From: Oxytricha trifallax
Lineage: Eukaryota; Ciliophora; Spirotrichea; Sporadotrichida; Oxytrichidae
Assembly: GCA_000711775.1 (NCBI GenBank)
Contig: ARYC01000297.1
Location: 1 to 64,000, forward strand
Length of the DNA: 64,000 bases
Direction of reading: 5' to 3'
The translations under genes and the position numbers were made by a program. The notes under the pieces are model-generated. The model saw nothing but the letters and a program-made list of their open reading frames with translations, made no database searches and was not told the DNA's origin. Shown here one piece after another: positions 21,929-34,428 of the stretch (the first letter of the stretch is position 1; each line of letters begins with the position of its first letter).

Positions 21929-22130
21929 ATGATTAAAAGAGGCTCAGAAGATTGGTTAGCTTTAATTGATCGATTAAATTATTCTAAATCGAAGAGTAAA
22001 AGATTATATATTGTACCATCAGAAATAATCTCGAATAATTATAATAATAAAAATACTTCATTAAACACCAAGAAGTTGTGGTTCGTAAGATTTAAATTCC
22101 TGATCAAATTTAAATAAATAATTTTGGAAA
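21929..22130 (+). CDS. N-terminal coding segment, MIKRGSEDW family (block A)
   Basis: ATG 21929 starts MIKRGSEDWLALIDRLNYSK. The same N-terminus stands at 52469 in block B. The 25 bases at about 21968-21992 that encode LNYSKSK recur exactly at about 36880-36904 in the same reading phase, where a zinc-finger segment begins. Beyond that point this copy continues to an unrelated-looking tail (NNKNTSLNTKKLW), which resembles the tail at about 52930-52990 in block B. I interpret it as one germline segment of a split gene. No family recognised. Confidence 0.5.
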
Positions 22131-22432
22131 TTTTATAGTTTAGATATCTATTCAAAATAAAATTCCATACAAACTTCTTACCATTATGACATGAACGAAA
22201 TGAATCAAATAACAAACTTTTAATGATCGTTTTATTGTTGATTCATAAGATTATTGCATATTTAAAATTCAACCCGTTAATTTTATAAATTTTTTATAAT
22301 GTATTTTTCTTATAACAATCCATAGAAATTAATTTTTCTTTATAAATTTAAATTTTCACTTTAAAATTTATCGTTTTGTTATTGGAAATGAAAATGAGGA
22401 AAATATATTATTATCTTAAATATTATTTTCGG

Positions 22433-23268
22433 GTGTTGTAGTCATTTGTGAACTTTGGTAACAATTGCGGACTGTAGAAATTGTTTCCCAATCTTATTTG
22501 GCGATATATTTTACAATGATAAGTCATGGATATGAAGACCATAATTGATCACAAAGTTCAAGACCCCTTTTTTGCAAAACGATAAAATAATTACATGGAC
22601 ACAGGAAGTGGCTGCTATGGGAAGGGCATTACTGTTCCCTGAAGAAAAAACAAAAAACTTATTTACCTTTTTTGAAAGTGAATTTGAGTATTCAATTTAA
22701 AATTTAATCAAAAAAACATTGATATATTGTAAATTTTATATATCTGTTAAATTTTCTATTAGCAATCTAATGATTTTCTATAAACAATCTAATGATATAA
22801 AATTTTGCTTAATTTCTTCTCAATAAAGCTTTAGATTAAATAGTTCTAATAATTCTGGATTTCCTTGCTATGGATTAAATACATCTTAAGAAAGTAAGGT
22901 ATATAAATTCATGTCTCATTTTAAATTTTCCCAATCAATTCCAATATAACTAACTTGTCTACCCGACTTTATGTTCAAATGGCTCGCTCTAAATACTCTG
23001 AAAATATCTTATAATGTTTATATACTCAATTCAAGACATTGAAAATTTTACATCTATCACTTTCTACTTCAATAAAATTAACGATCCAAATTAAACAGTC
23101 TTTATGTGAATCTTCAGGTTAACTGTAAAATTCAAAGAATTCGTCCATAATGACTCGTACATTTTGTCATTAACTTTAATAAAAAAGGTATTCAATTCTA
23201 TTAGCATGTTATCTTTTGATATGTTCCTCAAATTTTGATGAATTTGCCTATCTGATTATCTTGTAGTT
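22433..23268 (+). CDS. Candidate germline coding region, unknown function
   Basis: With TAA/TAG as Gln there are long open stretches in slightly shifting frames: VICELWQQLRTVEIVSQSYL (22435-22545), ITWTQEVAAMGRALLFPEEK followed by an open frame of about 150 codons (22590-23042), and FRLTVKFKEFVHNDSYILSL near 23110-23180. Frame changes could be IESs, introns or decay. Fold-back element 2 begins at 23275, directly after the last segment. No recognisable domain. Confidence 0.4.
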
Positions 23269-23274
23269 CTTAAC

Positions 23275-24562
23275 TGTTACAGCCGAGTACTCCCCTCCTA
23301 CCCCTCTTCTAAAAAATGCCCCCATACCTCCCTTAAAATCCCCCATTTCATATGAAATTTTTAATCTGCTCAGTCTGAATCGATTTCCTTCTTGACATTT
23401 CGATAGCATATAGCAATAATATTAAATATAAAATATCATAAATTAAAAAAATTGTTCTTTGCTTATTAACACATAATAACATATAAATTATTTTCTTATG
23501 ATTCTTCAAAGTCCATTAACAGTCTTTGAGTATGTACTCCTGCAGGAAAAAATATTATTTCTGAAGCATTTCATATATAAAATCTATAACCTTTATATCA
23601 TCTCAGTTCAGCTTATCTCAAACAATTACTAAAATAAAAGTGATTTTTCTATATAAGTTTTTGGAATACAAATTCTTTCTCAAACATATTTATATAAATT
23701 ATTTATTTTTATTTTTTTGATATATTTTTTTATCATTTATATTGTTCTTATTTTATTATACTGTAAGAAAATAATTACATAGTAAAATAATCCATTTATA
23801 AATGCTAAATAAAAATATATATTATTACTAAGTTAAACAATTTTATTACTACTTATCTCATTTTAAATATAAAAAAATGAATTAAAGAAATTTATTAAAT
23901 TCTTCTTTTTGGAATATCCTATTTTATATTTAATTTTTTAATGTAAATAATATTTGGTAAGATTGTAAGTAAAAAGAAATAAATGTTTTTAATCAATTCA
24001 ATTAATGTTTCAAAATAACTATTTAACGTTACTTAAATGAAATGAAATTTAAACTTATTCTTCCAATATTAAAGAAATAATATAAAAAATGTAATACATA
24101 ATAAAAAAATGAGATATTATAAAATCTTAGTTGAAAAAAAAAATTTGTATTCCAAAAACTTATATAGAAAAATCACTTTTATTTTAGTAATTGTTTGAGA
24201 TAAGCTGAATTGAGATGATATAAAGGTTATAGATTTTATATATGAAATGCTTCAGAAATAATATTTTTTCCTGCAGGAGTACATACTCAAAGACTGTTAA
24301 TGGACGTTGAAGAATCATAAGAAAATAATTTATATGTTATTATGTGTTAATAAGTAAAGAACAATTTTTTTAATTTATGATATTTTATATTTAATATTAT
24401 TGCTATATGATATCGAAATGTCAAGAAGGAAATCGATTCAGACTGAGCAGATTAAAAATTTCATATGAAATGGGCGATTTAAGGGGGGTATTGGGGGTAC
24501 TGGTGGGATGGGGGCATTTTTTAGAAGAGGGGTACTGGGGGTTAAGGGTCTAGGCTGGAACA
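23275..24562. mobile_element. Fold-back element 2, 1.29 kb
   Basis: The ends are TGTTACAGCC and GGCTGGAACA. Arms (about 23275-23685 and 24145-24562) are near-perfect inverted complements with a C-rich outer part (CTCCCCTCCTACCCC). The loop of about 460 bp is AT-rich without a gene. The flanking hexamers are CTTAAC and GCTAAC, a degenerate 6-bp duplication. Same family as elements at 7.4, 25.4, 28.1 and 44.8 kb. Confidence 0.75.
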
Positions 24563-25392
24563 GCTAACTAATTGTGATCAGAATATTTATTGACAGCTTC
24601 CGAAAATTTTGTTATAATATAAAAAATAGATTGAACAAATAAATTAGTTCACATTCAATATTGATTGAATTGGGTTTAAGTGAGATTTAGATTTCTCCTA
24701 ACACATTGACAACAGCACCCTTATTTTAAATTATATTTAATTTTTATTATTGATAAGTTAAAAATTATAATTTTAACTTATTCATCACATTTTTAAATGA
24801 ATAATGTAATTTTTATGGTCACTAATTTAGAAAAAAATTACTTAATTGTTTTATTGATAATTATGATGCTAAATTTTTAATCAACAATTAGTGAAGGTAC
24901 AAATTTATCATTTTATTAATAGTCTATCTTTTATTAGTAACTAATAGATTTTATATGACAATATGAATTTTATTAAAGTTTTATTAAAATTTTATTTATA
25001 AGTTTATGGTTTAGAAACCTGGTCTTTACAACTTTTTCGGTTTTCAATAATAAATTGCATAATAAGAATAAATAATAAAAGTCCTCTTAGGTTAGTTTAT
25101 TACTAATTTTTAAATTTTAAAATATATTAACTTTCACTTACACATTAAATTAATTAGAGATATATTAAGCCTTAAATCATAGTGCTATGAATTTAAGGAT
25201 TTTCAATTTGAATATGAATTATTTGAGAAAATATTTTAACTTATAATAACATTTGAAGTTAATTAAATCATAAAAATATTATATTTTATAAATTTCTATT
25301 ATTCTTTGTTTTATCTTTATTAAATTTGTCTTAATTAGTAATATTAAAATTGCATTTATGATAAATTAATATTCCTTTTGTTATATAATATA
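24563..25392. other. AT-rich stretch with a repeat shared with the right end of the window
   Basis: No gene. 25140-25290 is similar to 63830-63980 (for example GCTATGAATTT then AAGGATTT, and AATTAAATCATAAAAATATT). Confidence 0.5.
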
Positions 25393-25398
25393 TATATT

Positions 25399-25744
25399 TG
25401 TTCTAACCGAGATACCCCTCCCCACCCTTAACCGAGATACCCCTCCCCATACCCCCCCCCCCCAACCTATTTTATAATAAAATAATATGATAATTTATAA
25501 AATCTTTTATAAATGAGAATTTTATAAATTAATCATTATTATTAATTCAAATATAATTAAAATTATTAAGCTTTAATTATAAATAAAAATAATTATTTAA
25601 TCAAAAAAATTTTAAAATTCTCATTTATAAAAGATTTTATAAATTATTAAATTATTTTTTTATTATAAAATAGGTTGGGGGTGGGGAGGGGTATGGGGAG
25701 GGGTATCTCGGTTAAGGGTGGGGAGGGGTATCTCGGTTAGAACA
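25399..25744. mobile_element. Fold-back element 3, 346 bp, perfect TATATT duplication
   Basis: The ends are TGTTCTAACCGAGATACCCC and its inverse complement. TATATT stands at 25393-25398 and 25745-25750. A C-rich/G-rich inner repeat (GAGATACCCCTCCCC units) lies in each arm. Arms of about 120 bp or more flank an AT-rich centre. Shortest member of the family; non-coding. Confidence 0.85.
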
Positions 25745-25750
25745 TATATT

Positions 25751-26081
25751 TTTGTAAAATACCATATTATCCTTATTTGTGTAATACCTTCAAATAGATT
25801 ATTCACTAAATTTTTATCATTCTTCTTATTCTTAAGTCATGTAGGATATTAATAATTATTTTATATTTTTATGGTATTTCTAGATGTTTATGATTAAGAA
25901 ATGTGGTCTATATATAGAAAAATAAAAAATTTCGATTAATTAAGAATTTGGATAGAGTAATAAACAATATTATTTTTCTAGATATTAAAATCTAATATTA
26001 ATTCAAATCTTAAAACAACAAGGTTATAGATAGAGGATATATTAAATTATTATAATAATAAATTATCAAACGAGATATATC
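25751..26081. other. AT-rich stretch, no gene seen
   Basis: Simple AT-rich sequence leading to the ATG at 26082. Nothing recognisable. Confidence 0.5.
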
Positions 26082-27066
26082 ATGATTAATAAATTATTGT
26101 CTCTCACTACAGTTCTCCTGATGACAGCAGGCATTTCCTGCGTAGAATATTTTTATTACTTAAAAAAAATGAATTAAAGTATCACAAATTTCTATTTTAT
26201 ATAGACTTTTCTGATGGCACTATACCTGAATTAAATATATCTCTTATTAATAATGAATGTATTACTATGGGAACAATCGAAGACATTGCATCCTAAACAT
26301 TCACACAAAATATGAATGATTATAACGCCTAAAGAAAAATCGAAGACCCAACCAATTTCGTTCCTTTCACATATACTGGTTACGAGAAAGCTTAAACTTT
26401 GTAAATAAATGGGTTAATATAAAATATAACTATGGCTTTATAGGCTTCATTGTTTAAAACTTTTATTTTAAATTCTTTTGAAATAAATTCGCTAGAGGAA
26501 TTTTATTAAAACCTTAATAAAATCTAAATGATTAAATTTATGAAAGTTTACTATGTGCAATTTTTGACAAAGTAAGCAGCTGAAGTTAAGGAGTGCTACT
26601 TCATTGCAGATAAAACCTCAGCTGTATTCTATATGGATTTTATTAATACTTTTTATATTAAAGTTTGATTTACAATCATATCTTAGCTACCCTGGTATAT
26701 TTAAATAAAACTATTAATGCATTGCTTATTTGATATTAATTATGCTATCACAGCAAGGGTATATCCAGTCAGCGGCCCAAATTGTGAAAGAGTCGCAACT
26801 AGAGGTACTGATATAGTCTCAAACTAGTAATATTTCCCATCCAGAAATGCCGAAGGGGACAATTGTGCTTATTTATTAAATAAATAATATGTAAATTATT
26901 TTAAGAATTTAAATGATAAATCTATTTGTTTCACTTTTAGCTGATTGATACAGCAGGTGCTCATGCTTAAAAAGCAATTGCTGTTCAGAATTTCATTCAA
27001 AACTCCGATTATAATTTCATATCTATATCAAAATCTTTAATTTCTATTAGATTAACAAAACTTTGA
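26082..27066 (+). CDS. Secreted-protein family gene 1 (germline copy, interrupted)
   Basis: ATG 26082 encodes MINKLLSLTTVLLMTAGISC, a typical signal peptide. A long Gln-code frame from about 26204 to TGA 26666-26668 contains YNAQRKIEDPTNF, TGYEKAQTLQ and VKECYFIADKTSAVFYMDF. The next segment (26729 on) reads RVYPVSGPNCERVATRGTDI and ends NCAYLLNKQY at 26890. A canonical intron (GTAAATTATTTTAAG ... CACTTTTAG, 26891-26940) then joins in phase to LIDTAGAHAQKAIAVQNF, with TGA at 27064-27066. The gap at 26150-26203 ends TATATAG and that at 26669-26728 may be an intron or IES. A paralogue with the same block order is at 31.36-33.44 kb. Function unknown; an extracellular or ciliary-vesicle location is inferred from the signal peptide only. 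Confidence 0.6.
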
Positions 27067-28132
27067 TTTGAAAAATAGTAATAGTTTTTAAAAAATAAAC
27101 TATATAATGTAACAAATTAAAAGAAGAATTTAATAAAAAGACCCTTAATAAATTAATAAATCAATGACTTATTAATAAATTTATTTTTTTTCACTCATTC
27201 AATATATAAAATAAGAAAAAATCGATTCAAAAGGTCTTGATTTTATCTTTATTACTAAATTTGCCTTTTATTTCAAATGTCCTCTAAAATTTGAATTTTC
27301 TAGAATCCTCAAATTTTCCAATATTATTCAAGCTTCTATCAAAGTATGAAACTATTTTTTAAAGTTAATTTTAAAAATTAATCGCATCTTAATTAATTAT
27401 TATAATGCAAACGACCTCTAATATTTTTATAGTTTACGATTGATATATATTATAGAGAGATTCTTTATATATAAATTATTTAATCTTTACATTATTAATA
27501 TATTTAAAAGTGTTTATAAAAATATTAATAGTTGTGTGAGTATAGTTTAGTACTATAAATAACTTTAGCTTCTTTAATTTTGGACTAAAATGTCTCAAGA
27601 ATCTAACAGATAATTTATAATTCACCTTTTAATATAGGCGGATTCTAAAATTTTAATTTTCATTCAAAGTTTTTAATTATAAGACTGTCAGGAACTTAAA
27701 CAAATGATAATCGTTTAAATTTTATTCTGTCTATGTGCTATTAGATATTAAAATTTATAGGTCAAAAATTTAATTAATACCTGTGAAATGAAATAATTAA
27801 CTAAAGAATAAGAAAATACTTAATAAACTCTTTAATAAAATATATAAAATATTTTGGGTTTTTGAATTGTTTACTACAATTACACTTTAATTAAAAATAT
27901 TAAAAATATATGATAATAACTTCTGAACCACATGCAACTTCAGCAGCCTTTTGATTTATAAAATCCATGCGATCAACATTTTTTTAAAAATATATTATAT
28001 AATTAATATTTGCTATGTTGTTCTTAAATCTTCAATGACTGTTTATTTATTAGTTGAAGAATTAATAAAATTTAAAAGATCTTTAAATATATTCACACTA
28101 TTTTAAATACCTTAATTTCTTATAATATAATA
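27067..28132. other. AT-rich stretch, no gene seen
   Basis: No credible coding segment on either strand. A few short inverted repeats only. Confidence 0.5.
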
Positions 28133-28138
28133 TATATC

Positions 28139-30041
28139 TGTTCTGACCGAGACCCCCCCTCCTACCCCCCCTCCCCCCAACGCTTACCCTCCCCCACACG
28201 TTTGACCTCCCCCCCTCCCCCCAACGTTTGACCTCCCCCCCTCCCCCCAACGCTTTTATATGAATTTTTTTATAGCATATTCAAATCTTTTGCTATTTAG
28301 ATAAATAATTTTTTCTAAAAGTTTTAATTCTAGATATGAATAAATATATATTGACAATTAATTTCTTATTGTGTTAATTTACATTCCAACATGCTTTTTA
28401 CATTAAAAAATGATAAAATTTTTAACTTTTCCAAATTTTTAAAAAAATATTATTTCCATTTTTTTCCAAGATCTAATACGCGTCCGTCGAATTTTTTTTC
28501 GTACATGTCCCCACAGGAAAATACATTAAAATTAATTAAATTTGACTCTAATTTTTAAATTTCTATTTACAAATTGGCTCAAGCTAAAATTTTATTTTAT
28601 AATTTCTTAATTCATTAAATACTTGACACAAAACAAAATAATAATACCAATATCATGAAGATTTTAATTTTTATTTATTATTTCTATTTATATTTCCGAA
28701 TACGATTCTTAATTAAAATATAAATAATTTTATAATTGTAAATCTAAATTAAAATTTAAAAAATAAGTTATCATTTCAACTATGAAATTTGTAGATTTGC
28801 TTAATTAGTTATTATTTTTTAAATTTTAATTTAGATTTACAATTATAAAATTATTTATATTTTAATTAAGAATCGTATTCGGAAATATAAATAGAAATAA
28901 TAAATAAAAATTAAAATCTTCATGATATTGGTATTATTATTTTGTTTTGTGTCAAGTATTTAATGAATTAAGAAATTATAAAATAAAATTTTAGCTTGAG
29001 CCAATTTGTAAAGAGAAATTTAAAAATTAGAGTCAAATTTAATTAATTTTAATGTATTTTCCTGTGGGGACATGTACGAAAAAAAATTCGACGGACGCGT
29101 ATTAGATCTTGGAAAAAAATGGAAATAATATTTTTTTAAAAATTTGGAAAAGTTAAAAATTTTATCATTTTTTATATAAAAGAATATAAAATTATATATA
29201 AATTACGATAAAAAATAAAATGTCATCTTAGAAACCACTCACAAATAAACAGGATGATAAGGTATTGCTTTTTTTCTATTTATACATAAAATACTAACAT
29301 TCTTTTATTTTTAGTGAGATAATCTTGATGTTCCAGTACCTAAAAACGAATGCCAGTTTAACATAATATTCAAGACGAAGCAAGAAGTAGGTCACAACTT
29401 CAAGTTGAAACATGTTTGGATTTTGGTTTAAGGCCATGATCAGATAGATTTTCAGAAGCAGCCACTGGAATTCTACTGGTGTCTATAAGAATTTTCTATA
29501 GGATTCCCACTAAGACTACAGAAGTTTCCTATAATCCCATCATCGGCTTCTTGGTCAACCTTCCATCTAACAATAATATTCGAAGTAAAGTAAAAGCACC
29601 CGAACTAACTCAGCATTTTAGCACATTTATATGATCAAAGATACGCAGATTATCTATCATGCTTACTTACGCACTTTTTACACATAGCACTAAGCTTAAT
29701 TTTCTAAACTATCAATAAAATAAAAACTGCTTCATATACATATAATTCTTCCCGATATATTTATCTCATGTATATTTTACTAATTCAATCTCTTTATTCA
29801 CTCAAAAATTATGCTTTTATAAAAAGAATATTTGTTTACAAATGATGTTATTATATTGATATTATATTAAACCAACTATGAGGTTATATATTTTCATTTA
29901 CAATAGGATTTTTCATAATATAGAAGTTAGTTGATACAATAAAAATTCATCTAAAAGCGTTGGGGGGAGGTAGGCGTTGTGGGAGACGGGGAGGTAAGCG
30001 TTGGGGAGGGGGGGGTAGGAGGGGGGGTCTCGGTCAGAACA
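28139..30041. mobile_element. Fold-back element 4, 1.9 kb, perfect TATATC duplication, carries an ORF
   Basis: The ends are TGTTCTGACCGAGACCCCCC and inverse complement. TATATC is at 28133-28138 and 30042-30047. Terminal C-rich minisatellite (CCCCCCAACGYTTGACCTCC units, about 28160-28255) faces a G-rich counterpart at 29960-30030. An inner perfect palindrome spans about 28407-29172 (arms about 380 bp, centre near 28787). Unlike the other family members, one side carries about 770 bp of unpaired DNA with an ORF at 29220-29845. It is the longest and most complex member. Confidence 0.8.
29220..29845 (+). CDS. ORF carried in fold-back element 4, possible intron
   Basis: A short start, MSSQKPLTNKQDDK (ATG 29220), is followed by a GTATTGC...TTTTTAG intron-like stretch (29262-29314). 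Then comes a Gln-code frame of about 175 codons (29318-29842, TGA 29843-29845) containing VPKNECQFNIIFKTKQEVG, KHVWILVQGHDQIDF and HLYDQRYADYLSCLLTH. If that intron is right, a TGA is the first codon after the junction, so either the splice site differs or the copy is dead. No transposase motif seen. It could be a captured host gene segment. Confidence 0.45.
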
Positions 30042-30047
30042 TATATC

Positions 30048-30405
30048 TTTATAAATTCAACTACATTTACATTATACCAAACTTTTATGAATGATATATC
30101 GTATATACAATATAATAAAAGAGTAATAAAATCGCTGAATTACGTACAAAATAAGTTAATATTGTACAATATAAAACATTATTTTTTTTTAAAGATACAA
30201 GGTATTATTTAAGCGCATTTTTAATTTAGAAATGATAAAATCATTTGGATGGCTCGAACAAGAGCGGATGCTTCAATTAGTATATAATTCAGAATATCCA
30301 TTAAAAGATTTTGATAATTTTTTTTTGATTTCATCAAAGAAGAAATTCTAAATAATTTTCATATTAAATTTGTTACATAGATTTCTTATCAAAATTATTA
30401 TTTGT
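30048..30405. other. AT-rich stretch, no gene seen
   Basis: Ordinary AT-rich sequence between two fold-back elements. No coding call. Confidence 0.4.
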
Positions 30406-30824
30406 ATTGTTGGAATAAATTTGATTTGGGAAAATAAAAAATAAATTAAATTTTAATAAAATAAATTTGTGGATGTTAACATTCTGGAAACCCTAAAAAT
30501 ATGGTACTTGTTCGATAAAGAATTCAAAATTAGCTAGACTTTACTATTTGTGGTATAACTCTTTAGCATCCTTGAAGTGAGATAAATCAAATTTAATTTT
30601 TGGTGATTTGTTTCGTTTATTTTTATGTCAAAATTAAATTTGATTTATCTCACTTCAAGGATGCTAAAGAGTTATACCACAAATAGTAAAGTCTAGCTAA
30701 TTTTGAATTCTTTATCGAACAAGTACCATATTTTTAGGGTTTCCAGAAAGTTAACTGCCACAAATTTATTTTATTAAAATTTAATTTATTATTTATTTTC
30801 CAAATCAAATGTACTCCTACAATA
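30406..30824. mobile_element. Second fold-back family (TTGTWGGAATA ends), copy 1
   Basis: Arms of about 190 bp (ATTGTTGGAATAAATTTG ... and CAAATGTACTCCTACAAT) are inverted complements around a spacer of about 35 bp at 30590-30625. The arms include GGTTTCCAGAA, CTAGACTTTACTATTTG and GCATCCTTGAAGTGAGATAA. A related copy is at 51974-52353. No coding capacity. Confidence 0.75.
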
Positions 30825-31357
30825 TTAAAATTTATAAAACTCCATAGATCGATTAAGACATGAGAATTGGGATTAAGAACAATTAAATTATTAATTAATT
30901 ATTATTAGCGTATAATTATATTGTTTTGGATAATTTTTAAAACTACTGGCAATTTTCCTTATAAATTGATTTTAGCCTAATTATAATTAATTTTAGTCAA
31001 TAATAATTAATCTTAATTTAATTGTTCTTAATCCTAATTTTCATGTCTAAAATTATCTATGGGAATTTATGTTTATATGTTAATAAAATTAAAATATATT
31101 TTATCATGATCTACTTTAGAAAATACCTTAGAAAGTTCATAATATAAGATATATACAAATTATTTTTTCATTTTCATTAATGAAAATATCTTATTCTATT
31201 TATTTTAATATTTTGATTGAATTTGATTTTAATAATGAATTAAATTTGAAATTATTTTCAATTGCAATTTATTAGAAATTCATTTATTTATAAATTGGTC
31301 GTAATCTTAACATTCTTAAAAAGAGGATATAAAATTTAGTTATTATAATTAATATTA
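30825..31357. other. AT-rich stretch, no gene seen
   Basis: Contains an inexact inverted repeat around 30855-31035 (GAGAATTGGGATTAAGAACAA against TTGTTCTTAATCCTAATTTTC). No gene. Confidence 0.45.
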
Positions 31358-33440
31358 ATGTTATCTAATAAAATTTTACTGCCCATAGTTGTGGTCCTCT
31401 CAATGACAATTGGCTCCACTTATCAAGTTTTAATTTATTAAATTTCAATGAATTAATGAGCCTTAATACAATTTATAGATTTATTTGAAATAAGCTATCA
31501 CTTTCGGTTAAGTCCCTGAATAAATAAAAAAATAAAACAAATATTTATGAATGTATTTCATTGAACAAAACCTCAGATATGGAAGAAGCTGTGTTTTATA
31601 CAATAGACGCTGACGAATATAATGCTAAGGAATCAGCATATAACTCAAGCCACAGAAATCTCACACACATTGGCTTCAATAAGGCTTAACCTTAAATATA
31701 TATAAAAATAATTATTAAGAATTAAATTTTTTTATTGACTCTATAAAAGAAATTATTCATAAATTTAATATCGTAATCATTACTTTTTATTTTGGAACTA
31801 AGTTTGGAAAATAGAACATTAAATAGTCTTATAAACTTTTAAAAATGGGGGATATATCTAAACCAAAGATATTTTTAATAATAGTTTGAATGGGTTGGCG
31901 TGCTTGCTCAAAGTAAAATTAAGGTATGAGAACACTAGAAAAATTATTTTCAAGTACGAGAGATTTCTATATAGAATTGAAAAAACATAAAATATAACTC
32001 AGATTTATCATAAAATTACTTTAATTTTTTTAATTTATTTCTCATTTTATACAATTTTAAACGAAATAACAGACTCAAATTCTTTTTAATAAGTTATCTT
32101 ACATAAAAAGATTACTAGATCAAAATAGTTATTTTAAATTGTAAATGTAATATTCAAGTAATTTTTTTATGTAAGATAACTTATTAAAAAGAATTTGAGT
32201 CTGTTATTTCGTTTAAAATTGTATAAAATGAGAAATAAATTAAAAAAATTAAAGTAATTTTATGATAAATCTGAGTTATATTTTATGTTTTTTCAATTCT
32301 ATATAGAAATCTCTCGTACTTGAAAATAATTTTTCTAGTGTTCTCATACCTTAATTTTACTTTGAGCAAGCACGCCAACCCATTCAAACTATTATTAAAA
32401 ATATCTTTGCCCTCCCCAAAAGAATCAGTATATTTATACAAGAGTAAAGTAATAATGTGGAATTTAATTTAATATTAATTGATGTCATTAAAAAAGAAGT
32501 TAAATTTATAAACATAATGAAAATATGCTAGACATCCTTATTATTTTCAACTTGTAGTAATAACTATAAAAATATAATTTTATTATATGCAGAAGTTTAA
32601 TGAACAATTATAAATTTATCATATAATATGCTGAGCAAAAGAAAAAAAAAATTGTAGTTTTCTTGAAAAACTCAAAACAAGAATGACTAAAAGTGATTTA
32701 TCAATAACAAGGCTAGAGCTGAGATAATTTATTGAAAAACAAATAATTGGATTATTTATAATTGAAAGCAATTAAAAGTTTTAAGAGAGTGCTACCATTA
32801 TTAAAAATAAAATTATTTTATGCACAAAAATAAAGTATTATTTTGAGATTTAAACTCTTATGATCTTTGATTTTTTTTAATTATACATTTTTTACTTCAG
32901 TAATTTTGATTAATATAAAGTTTACTTGGTGAGTATGTTTGTTCAATCTGGTGAAACAAGAGAATGCTTTTATGTTGTTGACAAGCCTTCATCTCTGAAC
33001 TTTACCAATTTTTTTAAATAAATTTAGATATAATTAATCGGTTCAGATTATAAACATTTAGAGATATATTTAAACACACTAAGCATTTTAAAAGATTTTT
33101 AATTAATTATAGTGGGTCTGCAAAAGTGTATTCTGTCAGTGGTACTAAATGTTAAACAGTTTCTCAGAATGGTGAGGACATCGTTTTAAACAAATTGTAT
33201 ACTCCGACAGTAGTTAGCAACGACAACTAAACAATTAGTCATTTTGGTAACAATAATTCAAACCCAATTGCTACTCAGACAGGGGTAGTCAACAACAACT
33301 GCGCTTATTTTAAAATATTTAATTGTTTATTTGTTCCACTTAACACTCAAAGAAAAAACATTCGACCCGACCGAATATGAAATGTATGAATACCTTTCCA
33401 ACCAAAATCTTATGTTCGGTAAATTTATTAATATTTTTTT
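31358..33440 (+). CDS. Secreted-protein family gene 2 (germline copy, interrupted)
   Basis: ATG 31358 encodes MLSNKILLPIVVVLSMTIGS, again a signal peptide. Further segments are NKTSDMEEAVFYTIDADEYN with GFNKAQPQIY (31560-31700), MFVQSGETRECFYVVDKPSS (32935-33020), KVYSVSGTKCQTVSQNGEDI with NNNCAYF (33115-33320), and TLKEKTFDPTEYEMYEYLS (33340-33425). These match, in order, the blocks of gene 1 (YNAQRK, GYEKAQTLQ, KECYFIADKTSA, RVYPVSGPNCERV, NCAYL). A 546-bp palindromic element (31864-32409) sits between the second and third segments. The reading frame is not continuous, so joining would need IES or intron removal. Confidence 0.55.
31864..32409. mobile_element. 546-bp palindrome inside gene 2
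   Basis: Arms of about 240 bp (AAAGATATTTTTAATAATAG ... and inverse complement ending AATATCTTT) are almost perfectly complementary. The spacer is about 60 bp near 32110-32165. Outer flanks have short G-rich/C-rich remnants (GGGGGATAT and CCCTCCCC). No clear target duplication and no ORF. It lies between two coding segments of gene 2. Confidence 0.7.
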
Positions 33441-34341
33441 AAGAAAAACAAAGGAATTTTTAAATACATAGATAAGATAAAAATATATTTCTTAGAGTCG
33501 AAAAAAATATGAATTTTTATAAATTTACTATAATTTGGGTTTTTATAAAAATTATTTAACATTATCTGTATTTCGAGATATTTCATAATAAAATTTTATA
33601 TTAAATAAATCAAGATTTTATAATTATAAGATGTGATAAAAAATATATACACAAAAATTTATTTAAAATTATTTTTTAATTTAAAAATATTCTGTTTTAC
33701 GAGCCAAATAAATTAAAAACAAGACCATTTTTATAATTTAACAATGTCTTTAATCAAATTTTTAGAAGTTTAAATAAGATAAAATTTTTCAATATAAATA
33801 TATAATAAATATTATCACAATATTTTATTAACTATGATACAATAGATTTTATAAAGAGTGAGAGACTATTTAAAATGTTGAAGATGTATTTATTAATTAG
33901 ATTTCAGACTGAAACTCGCTTAAAAATTATTATTGCAAATTTATTCTTTTTCTGAAAAAAAATTATATCAATTTATTTTGAGGTTATAATTGTGAACTAC
34001 GATTCAACTTTGAAATTTTTATAATTTAAACATTTTTTAATGCAATCAATTATTGATTAATTTAATATAACTGGATTATTCTTTTTTAAAAAAAAATAAT
34101 ATTTAATTTATAATTAATTTAATGTTACAATCAGTAAACTTCTTAAGAATTTAAATTTTTTATAATAAAATTTTGATAAACACAAATGTAAATTTAAATT
34201 TTTCCTTCGAATAGAAAAAATCGTATTAATTTTGCAAAGTTAGATATATATTTCCATCTGTATTATGCAATTAAATTAAACTCGATAATTCCTTTTCCAA
34301 TTATTATTAAGTATATAAGCGATAAATTAGTATTTAACTTC
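33441..34341. other. AT-rich stretch, no gene seen
   Basis: Nothing supported on either strand. Confidence 0.45.
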
Positions 34342-34428
34342 TCAAACATAAGCTGTTTCGGAATCATTTAGGCTATTGTATTCTGCATACTCTACATTTG
34401 TTTAAATATCATTTATGTTCCACTTCAT
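34342..34428 (-). pseudogene. Possible third member of the secreted-protein family, fragment
   Basis: The minus strand encodes MKWNINDIQTNVEYAEYNSL and then NDSETAYV before TGA. This resembles the NMNDYNAQRKIEDP and IDADEYNAKESAYN blocks of genes 1 and 2. Only this block was found, so the call is weak. Confidence 0.3.
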
